A stretch of 5,203 bases of DNA from JANYCG01 sp031392945 (GTDB lineage Bacteria > Pseudomonadota > Gammaproteobacteria > Burkholderiales > Burkholderiaceae_C). Of the stretch, positions 1-4,571 are shown in pieces. Under the pieces are notes generated by a model. That model did no database searches. It was not told the DNA's origin and saw nothing but the letters and a program-made list of their open reading frames with translations. Position 1 is the stretch's first letter, and each line of letters starts with the position of its first letter. The stretch covers positions 1 through 5,203 of the forward strand of contig JANMVT010000093.1 in NCBI GenBank assembly GCA_031392945.1, written 5' to 3'. The position numbers and the translations under genes were made by a program.

Positions 1-1454
1 TCGGTCTGAAACTGCACCCCCGGCTTCCATTCCTGCGGCTGGTACTTGGACAGGGCCGGTTGCGCAACGATATTGCGTGTCACCCGCATTGAATCGGCCG
101 CCACCTTGCGGTCCGCCTCGGTGCTGAGGTAGTTGGGGGCAATCGCGGGCGCGTCTTCAAATTTGGGGCTCTTGATGTGCACCTTGCCCCGGCTGCTGGG
201 GTTCAAGTTGCAAACACTGGCGGTGAAGGCGTTGAAGCCATGCAGGGGTTCGCCAAACGCGTCCAGGCTAAGCGGCTGGACGTGGTATTCAATGTTGGGG
301 TAGGGCTGCGCCGGGTCGCTGCGGGTGAAGGCGCCCAATTGGCTGGGCGCCATGCTCATCGGCCCGGTTTGCCTGAAGCCGTATTCCAGGGCGATCATGG
401 CCTTGCCCCACAGCTTGCTGGCCATGGTGTTGAGCGTCTTGACGTGTTCAACTTTGAATACCGCGCGGATTTGCAAATGGTCAGACAAGTTTGCGCCCAC
501 ACCCGGCGCGTCCACCGCCACGTCAATGCCGTGCTGCTTCAACAGAGCCGCCGGTCCAATGCCCGAGAGTTGCAGCAACTGAGGTGTCGCCACACTGCCC
601 GCGCACAGCAAGACCTCGCGCGTAGCGCTGGCCGTGACCAGTTCGCCATTGCCCCAGACCTGCACGCCGGTGCAGGCCTGGCTGCCGTCGGCACGGTTTT
701 CGATCACCAGGCGGGTGGCCTGGGCGGATGTCCACATCTCGAAATTGGGCCGCCCGTAACAGGTCGGCCGCAAAAATGCCTTGGCGGTGTTCCAGCGCCA
801 GCCCTTTTTCTGGTTGACTTCGAAATAGCCCACGCCCTCGTTGTCGCCCCGGTTGAAATCGGCGCTGGCGGGGATGCCGGCCTGCTGCGCGGCTTGTGAG
901 AAGGCGTCCAGGATATCCCAGCGCAAGCGCTGTTTTTCAACGCGCCATTCGCCGCCGGCATTGCGCCCGCGCAGCAGCTTCTGGTACGGCGTGTCCTTGC
1001 TGGCCATCAGCTCGGGCGCGGTGCCGCGCGCGCCGTGCAAGGGGTCAGCGCCTTTTTGGTAGTCCTCGTGCAACTTGAAGTAGGGCAGGGAATTGGCCCA
1101 GCTCCAGGCCTCGTCGCCGGTGGCCTGCGCCCAATGGTCGTAGTCGCGCGCCTGGCCGCGCATGTAGATCATGCCATTGATGCTGCTGGAGCCGCCCAGG
1201 CCCTTGCCGCGCGGGTAACGCAGCGTGCGGCCATTCAGGCCCGGCTCGGGCTCGGTGTTGAACAACCAGTCGGTGCGCGGGTTGCCGATGCAATACAGGT
1301 AACCCACCGGAATATGAATCCAGTGGTAATCGTCCTTGCGGCCGGCCTCAATCAGCAGGACGCGCTTGCTCGCGTCGGCGCTCAGGCGGTTGGCCAGCAG
1401 GCAGCCGGCGGTGCCGGCGCCGATGATGATGTAGTCGAATTGGAGATCGCTCAT
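1..1454 (-). CDS. GMC-family FAD-dependent oxidoreductase (choline/alcohol dehydrogenase-like), C-terminus outside window
   Basis: Glucose-methanol-choline family flavoenzyme that would oxidise an alcohol to an aldehyde with FAD; the substrate cannot be read from sequence. About 484 residues are visible, against a usual 530-560. Seen: N-terminal Rossmann motif GAGTAG (residues 12-17) with the ribose-binding Glu in LLIEAG (Glu36); first GMC signature GKGLGGSSSINGMIYMRG (83-100); second GMC signature GSVATPQLLQLSGIG (286-300). The frame runs off the window before the C-terminal catalytic His/Asn region, so catalytic competence cannot be judged. The start is the ATG at 1454: an in-frame TGA lies 45 bases upstream with no other ATG between, although no good Shine-Dalgarno sequence is present. 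It is cytoplasmic by appearance (no signal peptide). It shares a strand with the MmsA-type gene at the other edge, so a shared catabolic role is possible but inferred. Confidence 0.95.
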   Translation of the reverse strand, partial: MSDLQFDYIIIGAGTAGCLLANRLSADASKRVLLIEAGRKDDYHWIHIPVGYLYCIGNPRTDWLFNTEPEPGLNGRTLRYPRGKGLGGSSSINGMIYMRGQARDYDHWAQATGDEAWSWANSLPYFKLHEDYQKGADPLHGARGTAPELMASKDTPYQKLLRGRNAGGEWRVEKQRLRWDILDAFSQAAQQAGIPASADFNRGDNEGVGYFEVNQKKGWRWNTAKAFLRPTCYGRPNFEMWTSAQATRLVIENRADGSQACTGVQVWGNGELVTASATREVLLCAGSVATPQLLQLSGIGPAALLKQHGIDVAVDAPGVGANLSDHLQIRAVFKVEHVKTLNTMASKLWGKAMIALEYGFRQTGPMSMAPSQLGAFTRSDPAQPYPNIEYHVQPLSLDAFGEPLHGFNAFTASVCNLNPSSRGKVHIKSPKFEDAPAIAPNYLSTEADRKVAADSMRVTRNIVAQPALSKYQPQEWKPGVQFQT

Positions 1455-1677
1455 GCCAGGAGCCGCGCCCGGCCAGGATCGGCAAGACCGGGGTAGTCAG
1501 TGAGGCCGGGAGCGGCGACTTGGGGAGCGCCCAACGCGAAAATTGAGGGGAGGAGCGGGCCTGTCATGGGTGGATTGTGCATGAGGCGGCAAGCCGCGAG
1601 TCGAGCGCCCTTGCGCCACATCACGAGACAGTTTGGCTGCTGGCCCTTGTTTGTATATGCCGCGCGGCAGAGTCCAT
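1455..1677. other. Intergenic region upstream of the GMC gene
   Basis: A 223-bp gap between the toxin-like gene and the GMC dehydrogenase. I see no convincing gene, RNA or terminator. Short GC palindromes occur (GCCGCGCGGC at 1659-1668; GCGGC-AA-GCCGC at 1586-1597) without T-tracts. A minus-strand frame without stops spans most of the gap and ends in a TGA at 1451-1453 that overlaps the GMC start as ATGA (see findings). Confidence 0.6.
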
Positions 1678-2007
1678 CTACTTGGCCTCCGCTTTGACAA
1701 GCACATAACTCTTTGGCGCCGATCTGGCAAGCACCGCTTCAAGCGCGGGGATCAGGGGCAGAAGAGACGGCAGTTCATTTGAAAGCCCATCCAGCACCAG
1801 CACTGCAATGGGCAAGTTTGCTGAGTTTTGCTGGTAGGGCAAATTTTTATCTACCGTGACAAACGCATCGAATGACGCAGCCGCGAGCGCGAGCAGCTGT
1901 CCATTCTTGACGCCCGACCAACCAGCTTGGGTGACCGTAGAAACAGAGTGTGATGGCAGCGCCTTGCGCAGGCGAACGGGAACGCACTCGTCAAGCAGCA
2001 GTCGCAT
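1678..2007 (-). CDS. DUF5615 PIN-like protein, probable toxin partner of the DUF433 gene
   Basis: 109-residue protein matching the DUF5615 (Mut7-C-like/PIN-fold) family, predicted ribonucleases usually encoded beside DUF433 proteins in VapBC-like modules. Seen: N-terminal LLLDECVP with acidic Asp6-Glu7, a middle segment GVKNGQLLALAAASFDAFV, and the characteristic VTVDKNLPYQQN with Asp53, followed by a hydrophobic strand (LPIAVLVLDG). These acidic residues are the expected metal ligands of a PIN-type active site. The ATG at 2007 is chosen because the family homology begins there and GGAGG precedes it by three bases; a longer open frame upstream only reads through the neighbouring gene. It overlaps the DUF433 gene by 17 bases, so translation is probably coupled. 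Toxicity is inferred from family context. I see no clear terminator downstream. Confidence 0.85.
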   Translation of the reverse strand: MRLLLDECVPVRLRKALPSHSVSTVTQAGWSGVKNGQLLALAAASFDAFVTVDKNLPYQQNSANLPIAVLVLDGLSNELPSLLPLIPALEAVLARSAPKSYVLVKAEAK

Positions 2008-2209
2008 CTGCCTCCAGAATTTCGTGGGCTGCTTCAAGCACGCCGACGGCGCGCTCGCGAGACACCGAAGGAAAATCTTCCAAAAACGCCTCAAGCGAGG
2101 AGGAACCTTCAAGGTAGTCAAACAGGTTTTTGACCGGAACGCGCGTGCCCGTGAAGCACAGCGCCCCACTCATGATGTCCGGGTCACGTTTTGCAAGGGA
2201 AGAGTTCAT
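1991..2209 (-). CDS. DUF433 family protein, probable antitoxin
   Basis: 72-residue protein with the DUF433 pattern: DPDIMSGALCFTGTRVPVKNLFDYLEGSSSLEAFLEDFPSVSRERAVGVLEAA, cited here in parts: DPDIMSG near residue 9, CFTGTRVPVKNLFDYLE in the first half, FLEDFPSVSRE in the second. DUF433 proteins are short helical DNA-binding-like proteins found next to DUF5615 PIN-like genes and treated as their antitoxins. The ATG at 2209 has GGAGG five bases upstream, and homology starts immediately after it, so an upstream extension to 2335 is rejected. It begins 79 bases after the HigA stop on the same strand with no obvious terminator between, so it may be read from the higBA promoter as well as from any promoter of its own, which I could not identify. 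Confidence 0.85.
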   Translation of the reverse strand: MNSSLAKRDPDIMSGALCFTGTRVPVKNLFDYLEGSSSLEAFLEDFPSVSRERAVGVLEAAHEILEADATAA

Positions 2210-2288
2210 GATGGCCTCCAGTGCCCGCAGTTTAATCTGATCCACGATGGCGCTTGCTTTTTGTGGTCTGGTCTGGCCTCTTGAATCC

Positions 2289-2597
2289 CTACGCAACGAG
2301 CCGTTCGCGAATGGAAACCTGGCGCTGAATATCACCCATGGTTGGCAACGCCTTCAGGTCGTAGTTCGCCTGCATGACCAACCAGGACGCAGCATCGCCA
2401 CCAAAGTGCCTGGCGAGCCGGGCAGCCGTATCGGCTGTGACCGCGCGGCGCTCCTTCACGATCTCGTGAATGCGAGTTGCAGGAACGCTCAACGCAAGGG
2501 AAAGGGCGTTCACGCTAAGACCGAGCGGCGCCAAGTAGTCTTCGCGCAAAACTTCACCCGGATGAACCGGACGCATACGGTTAACCAAACGTGCCAT
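2289..2597 (-). CDS. higA: HigA-family antitoxin (XRE helix-turn-helix)
   Basis: 102-residue antitoxin of the HigA/VapI type, which binds and neutralises HigB and represses the shared promoter. Seen: the family hallmark HPGEVLREDYLAPLGLS (residues 12-28), the helix-turn-helix region NALSLALSVPATRIHEIVKE (30-49), then the usual RAVTADTAARLARHFGG and WLVMQANYDLKAL. Length and motif order are normal for the family. The ATG at 2597 is supported by AAGGAG five bases upstream; an internal ATG at Met8 is a weaker alternative. It starts ten bases after the HigB stop, the toxin-first order typical of higBA. The likely binding site is the perfect palindrome upstream of higB (2896-2914). Confidence 0.93.
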   Translation of the reverse strand: MARLVNRMRPVHPGEVLREDYLAPLGLSVNALSLALSVPATRIHEIVKERRAVTADTAARLARHFGGDAASWLVMQANYDLKALPTMGDIQRQVSIRERLVA

Positions 2598-2607
2598 GTC
2601 AGCTCCT

Positions 2608-2886
2608 TCAGTGATAGTCCACTATTTCAACGTTAACAGGTCCGATGCCAGACCATCCGAAGCAAATGCGCCACTGGTCGTTGATGCGAATACTGTACTG
2701 CCCTTTTCGGTCACCCTTCAGGGACTCAAGGCGGTTGCCTGGAGGCACCTTCAGAAAGTCCAGAGTCTGGGCAGCCTCCAGTTGGGCAAGCTTGCGCTCT
2801 GCAACGCTCAAAAAGCTCTTGAACTTCCTTGGACTTTTTCCCTCGTACAGCGCCTGCGTGTCCTTGCATTTGAACGACTGGATCAT
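2608..2886 (-). CDS. higB: HigB-family toxin (RelE/ParE superfamily ribosome-dependent mRNA interferase)
   Basis: 92-residue toxin; HigB proteins cleave mRNA on the translating ribosome. Seen: MIQSFKCKDTQALYEG at the N-terminus (most HigB proteins start MIKSFKHK...), the core PPGNRLESLKGDRKGQYSI (residues 48-66), YSIRINDQWRICF (64-76) with Arg67 and Arg73, and the C-terminal EIVDYH ending Asp90-Tyr91-His92. The basic residues and C-terminal Tyr/His are those expected to be catalytic in the family, so the toxin looks intact. The ATG at 2886 fits family length; an open frame extends 14 codons upstream but that sequence is the promoter. There is no Shine-Dalgarno sequence before the ATG, and the predicted -10 box ends only five bases upstream, which suggests a leaderless message. 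Confidence 0.93.
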   Translation of the reverse strand: MIQSFKCKDTQALYEGKSPRKFKSFLSVAERKLAQLEAAQTLDFLKVPPGNRLESLKGDRKGQYSIRINDQWRICFGWSGIGPVNVEIVDYH

Positions 2887-2891
2887 GCTGC

Positions 2892-2920
2892 ATTGTATTA
2901 CGTGGCGCGTAATAGAGCAA
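2892..2920 (-). promoter_or_regulatory. Predicted sigma70 promoter of higBA
   Basis: Read on the minus strand: -35 TTGCTC (2920-2915), a 17-base spacer, then -10 TACAAT (2897-2892; five of six consensus bases). The -35 match is only three of six. The transcription start should fall close to the HigB ATG at 2886. Confidence 0.55.
2896..2914. promoter_or_regulatory. Probable HigA operator palindrome
   Basis: Perfect inverted repeat TATTACG-tggcg-CGTAATA: seven-base arms with a five-base spacer. It almost exactly fills the spacer between the -35 and -10 boxes of higBA. A dimeric HTH repressor bound here would block RNA polymerase, which fits HigA autoregulation. The protein-site link is inferred from position. 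Confidence 0.6.
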
Positions 2921-2924
2921 GGAG

Positions 2925-2951
2925 GCACCAGGCTCAGGAAGCACCAGGCTC
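2925..2951. repeat. Short direct repeat upstream of higBA
   Basis: GCACCAGGCTC occurs at 2925-2935 and again at 2941-2951, sixteen bases apart. Part of it (GCACCAGG) recurs at 3751-3758 beside the third REP-like palindrome, so it may belong to the repeat family flanks rather than to higBA control. Confidence 0.6.
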
Positions 2952-2964
2952 TTGCAACTACTCA

Positions 2965-3025
2965 GGTTGAACGGGGCCTGGCCCCAATAGGTTGAAAGGG
3001 TTGAAAGGGGCCTGGCCCCTTTAAT
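2965..3025. repeat. Two REP-like palindromes in tandem
   Basis: Two copies of the 13-base palindrome GGGGCCTGGCCCC at 2973-2985 and 3007-3019. They are the core of a 21-base unit (2965-2985 and 2999-3019) that differs at one position only. The second copy extends to AAAGGGGCCTGGCCCCTTT (3004-3022), a perfect 19-base inverted repeat that could fold as a seven-base stem with a five-base loop and a T-rich side on either strand, so it may also act as a terminator for the gene ending at 3043. A nine-base tandem duplication, GTTGAAAGG twice (2991-3008), abuts it. No transposase of the RAYT type is in the window. Confidence 0.75.
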
Positions 3026-3034
3026 TCTCTACTT

Positions 3035-3041
3035 GTTAAAG
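3035..3041 (-). other. Isolated attC-type left core (R'' box) after the 199-residue gene
   Basis: On the minus strand CTTTAAC begins one base after the TGA stop of the upstream gene. It is identical to the left core of the complete attC-like site at 3646-3705. No right core (GTTRRRY) is found in the next 130 bases; REP-like palindromes start about ten bases further on. It could be the stump of this cassette's own attC site, broken by REP insertion or deletion. A seven-base match alone is weak evidence. Confidence 0.3.
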
Positions 3042-3042
3042 A

Positions 3043-3642
3043 TCATTCAGCTCCCATTCTCAGCTTGTACTTTTCAAGCACTTCGGAGGCAGCATCGTTA
3101 GCGTTGGCAAGCCCCAGTACTCCTACTACAGAGAGGGCAACAATGATGTCTGCGAAACGCAGTGCTTCGCGGATTTCTTCTACGGAGTAATTTGGCTCGA
3201 TGCCATTCGCTGTGACCCAGCGCTGAACATGCAGTCCTCCGACGTGCGTATACCCGCACATCGCCTTCCAAGTGCGCTTCTTGATCTGGGACAGGATCTG
3301 CTCTCGAAACGCAGGTTGTTTTTCCAGTTCTTCGAGCATCGCGTCCATTCGCGGCGGTTCTGCACCCTTAAGAAAGCGGCGTACCTGATTGCTCTTTGCG
3401 CATAGCGACAACCACTCCCCTCGAACGTAGGCGTCGAATGCGACCCGGACCAGCGCAAACGCACCAGCATATAACTGCGACTCCAAAAGTCTCACGATGG
3501 CATGGTGGATGTCTTGGGCGATCATTAAGCACCCACCGGCGGCGCGCACTCTCTCCGTGGCCGGGAGCTGACGGTCGTGAACGGCTACTCTTAGAGCTTC
3601 GCCATACGCGTTCGCCGCGTCGATCTCGGACTGGGACAGCAT
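3043..3642 (-). CDS. Helical protein of unknown function, possible DUF6988-like cassette gene
   Basis: 199 residues. I do not recognise it firmly; the pattern recalls DUF6988/DUF5677-type proteins, a helical group sometimes placed near HEPN-domain proteins, but this is low confidence. Seen: no signal peptide; an N-terminal helical half with IAQDIHHAIVRLLESQ and FALVRVAFDAYVRGEWL (about residues 41-78); a charged middle; a distinctive MCGYTHVGGLHVQRW (128-142) with two His residues; IEPNYSVEEIREALRF; then a hydrophobic stretch IIVALSVVGVLGLANA (166-181) that could be a buried helix or a single membrane segment. The ATG at 3642 lies three bases after the attC-like right core, as in many integron cassettes, with no Shine-Dalgarno sequence and no visible promoter. 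A perfect 12-base inverted repeat brackets the gene at its start and stop codons. Confidence 0.8.
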   Translation of the reverse strand: MLSQSEIDAANAYGEALRVAVHDRQLPATERVRAAGGCLMIAQDIHHAIVRLLESQLYAGAFALVRVAFDAYVRGEWLSLCAKSNQVRRFLKGAEPPRMDAMLEELEKQPAFREQILSQIKKRTWKAMCGYTHVGGLHVQRWVTANGIEPNYSVEEIREALRFADIIVALSVVGVLGLANANDAASEVLEKYKLRMGAE

Positions 3643-3645
3643 GAT

Positions 3646-3705
3646 CTTTAACGTTGAAGGCCAGGCGCGACCTTAGGCCGACGCCTCTGGGCCGACGTGT
3701 TAAAG
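3646..3705 (-). other. attC: attC-like (59-base-element) recombination site
   Basis: Sixty bases that fold like an integron attC site on the minus strand. In order: left core CTTTAAC (3705-3699); unpaired ACGTC; arm GGCC (3693-3690); extra bases CAG; arm AGGCG (3686-3682); one T; CGGCC-TAA-GGTCG terminal hairpin (3680-3668); CGCCT (3667-3663); GGCC (3662-3659); unpaired TTCAAC; right core GTTAAAG (3652-3646). Both cores pair over seven bases, inner arms pair, central spacers are five and six bases, and the extra bases sit in the left arm, as expected for this orientation. Deviations: consensus cores are RYYYAAC and GTTRRRY, so the outermost base of each core (C and G) does not fit. The neighbouring reading frame ends just before it and a gene starts just after it. 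Confidence 0.5.
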
Positions 3706-3709
3706 CTAA

Positions 3710-3778
3710 TCACTTGTGCCTTTCGAGATAGACGGCAAGGACAAGCGCAGGCACCAGGAGAGCGTCATTGGCGTCATT
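3710..3778 (-). pseudogene. Possible C-terminal remnant of a cassette gene
   Basis: A minus-strand frame ending ALLVPALVLAVYLERHK and stopping at TGA (3712-3710), four bases before the left core of the attC-like site. Cassette genes commonly stop just before their attC site. Upstream the frame runs straight into the REP-like palindrome, where coding flavour is lost. It is in a different frame from the 25-codon start at 3870, so if both belong to one gene, a deletion or insertion shifted the frame. Evidence is mainly positional. Confidence 0.3.
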
Positions 3779-3797
3779 GGGGCCTGGCCCCTTTAAT
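3762..3797. repeat. Third REP-like palindrome with adjoining 9-bp tandem duplication
   Basis: GGGGCCTGGCCCCTTTAAT at 3779-3797 is identical over 19 bases to 3007-3025 and in the same orientation. GCGTCATTG is repeated in tandem at 3762-3770 and 3771-3779, abutting the palindrome. The copy at 2991-3025 shows the same arrangement with a different nine-base sequence, so the duplications look like a by-product of how these elements arrive or expand. Confidence 0.75.
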
Positions 3798-3870
3798 CGA
3801 TCAGTCCCCGCTCCGCGTCCGGAACGGCTTTGAGTTGGGGTACTGTGATGGTGAGCGGCTGAAGCTTCAT
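3793..3870 (-). pseudogene. Truncated 5' end of a gene, cut by a REP-like palindrome
   Basis: ATG at 3870 opens 25 codons reading MKLQPLTITVPQLKAVPDAE then RGLID before TAA (3795-3793). The stop is formed by the TTTAAT end of the REP-like element at 3779-3797. The segment reads like a natural N-terminus (alternating hydrophobic strand, then a charged turn) rather than random sequence, but the family is not recognised. I interpret it as the start of a cassette gene whose remainder was lost or replaced by the repeat; a stand-alone 25-residue peptide is less likely. Confidence 0.4.
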
Positions 3871-4033
3871 TGCGCCGCCGAACGTTCGAACCAAGCGACT
3901 GACGATGGCAGGACATCAGCACCCGGACGGTGAAAACGTACCGCGTACCGCCAGACTGGGCCAGGTGGTGCCGTTGGCGTTTCGATTGAACAAAGGGCTG
4001 GGTCCCACTGTTCGATCCAGGCGAACTTCAGTT

Positions 4034-4405
4034 TTATTTGCATTCAAACGCAGAGAAATAGGCGAACATGGTCAGCTCAGTGGAACTCAGGTGCAGTTTC
4101 TCTGGCGTTGCGCGTAAGTACTTAAGGATGACTCGGATTGCCTGCGCATTATTCGGTCCACCCACAGGAAAACACGCACGAGCGGATGCCGGAACCGAGT
4201 CGCTGAATTCCCGCATAGTGTCGCGGACAGCTTCTGCGACTCCCATGCAGTAGCCTGCAGAAAATAAGCCAATGGATCGCTCGCCGTTAAGTTGTTGCTC
4301 TGCTTGTTGGCACGCAGTCAGCAACTGATTCCCGTCGGCCAACGCGGCGGCTGGAGCCAGCAAGACGAATATCCATACTGAAAGCAGCAATCGATAAACA
4401 AACAT
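4034..4405 (-). CDS. Secreted Rap1a/Tai-like immunity-type protein
   Basis: 123 residues resembling the Rap1a/Tai family, periplasmic immunity proteins that bind peptidoglycan-amidase effectors of type VI secretion systems. Seen: Sec signal peptide with a hydrophobic core (residues 5-20) and a likely cleavage after ALA at 23; mature protein with four cysteines (32, 53, 78, 122), enough for two disulfides; the family pattern of Cys in the first helix, FSAGYCMGVAEAVRD (48-62), CFPVGG, then IRVILKYLRATPEKLHLSS (90-108) and a terminal FECK. No effector or secretion gene is nearby, so it may be an orphan or acquired immunity gene; proteins of this fold also occur without known partners. The ATG at 4405 is set by the signal peptide. 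I found neither a strong Shine-Dalgarno sequence nor a clear promoter. Confidence 0.75.
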   Translation of the reverse strand: MFVYRLLLSVWIFVLLAPAAALADGNQLLTACQQAEQQLNGERSIGLFSAGYCMGVAEAVRDTMREFSDSVPASARACFPVGGPNNAQAIRVILKYLRATPEKLHLSSTELTMFAYFSAFECK

Positions 4406-4571
4406 GGTATCTACAATGCTGAATGTGGGGCACTACGTAATGGGTCTTGCAAAACCTGCAATATACACTGGAAAAATTCCTAAAATCGCACTTGAAACCT
4501 TATTCGGCATACTCATACAGCTCCATTAAAAATAGCGCTAAACCCCGCAGAAAAAACGGCCCAACACCCCC
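4406..4571. other. AT-rich intergenic spacer
   Basis: 166 bp between the MmsA stop and the Rap1a-like start, visibly richer in A and T than the flanking catabolic genes. It contains A/T runs and an AGCGCT palindrome (within 4535-4542) but no hairpin-plus-T-tract convincing enough to call as the MmsA terminator. It probably carries the Rap1a-like promoter, which I cannot place. The base-composition shift marks the right edge of the accessory block. Confidence 0.5.

Larger units (their letters stand above)
3706..4033. other. Non-coding stretch between the attC-like site and the Rap1a-like gene
   Basis: 328 bp without an intact gene. It holds a 25-codon truncated reading frame (3793-3870), a REP-like palindrome (3779-3797), a possible C-terminal gene remnant (3710 to about 3778), and several palindromes: TGAAGCTTCA (3860-3869), CGAACGTTCG (3879-3888), and a GTTCG/CGAAC stem (4010-4026) just past the Rap1a-like stop that has no T-tract. 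Nothing else is recognised. Confidence 0.6.

Noticed and set aside
177..1496. Long plus-strand and other-frame open stretches antisense to the GMC gene
   Set aside because: They mirror the GC-rich codon pattern of the minus-strand GMC gene, have no recognisable domains, and the GMC frame carries both family signatures.
1586..1668. GC palindromes as a terminator for the toxin-antitoxin genes
   Set aside because: Stems are short, loops too small and no T-tract follows on the minus strand.
1497..1742. Minus-strand 81-codon frame across the intergenic gap
   Set aside because: It starts inside the DUF5615 gene in another frame, is rich in Arg/Pro/Ser as expected of a shadow frame, and shows no family pattern.
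2008..2335. Upstream extensions of the DUF5615 frame (to 2169) and the DUF433 frame (to 2335)
   Set aside because: Family homology begins at Met 2007 and Met 2209, each with GGAGG just upstream; the extensions only read through neighbouring genes.
2925..3025. CRISPR-like array
   Set aside because: The repeats are self-complementary, differ in spacing, number two or three, and lack uniform unique spacers and any cas gene.
3035..3652. Transposon bounded by terminal inverted repeats
   Set aside because: The enclosed gene does not look like a transposase, there is no target-site duplication beside the 12-base repeats, and the attC-core reading explains most of the match.
3697..3933. Plus-strand 78-codon frame over the attC-like edge and REP palindrome
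   Set aside because: It reads straight through a palindromic repeat, lacks a Shine-Dalgarno sequence and has no family features.
3871..4033. A further attC site between the Rap1a-like gene and the truncated gene, suggested by AACGTTCGGC before ATG 3870
   Set aside because: GTTCGGC violates the GTTRRRY core at its fourth base and no complementary left core (GCCGAAC) is found upstream of it on that strand.
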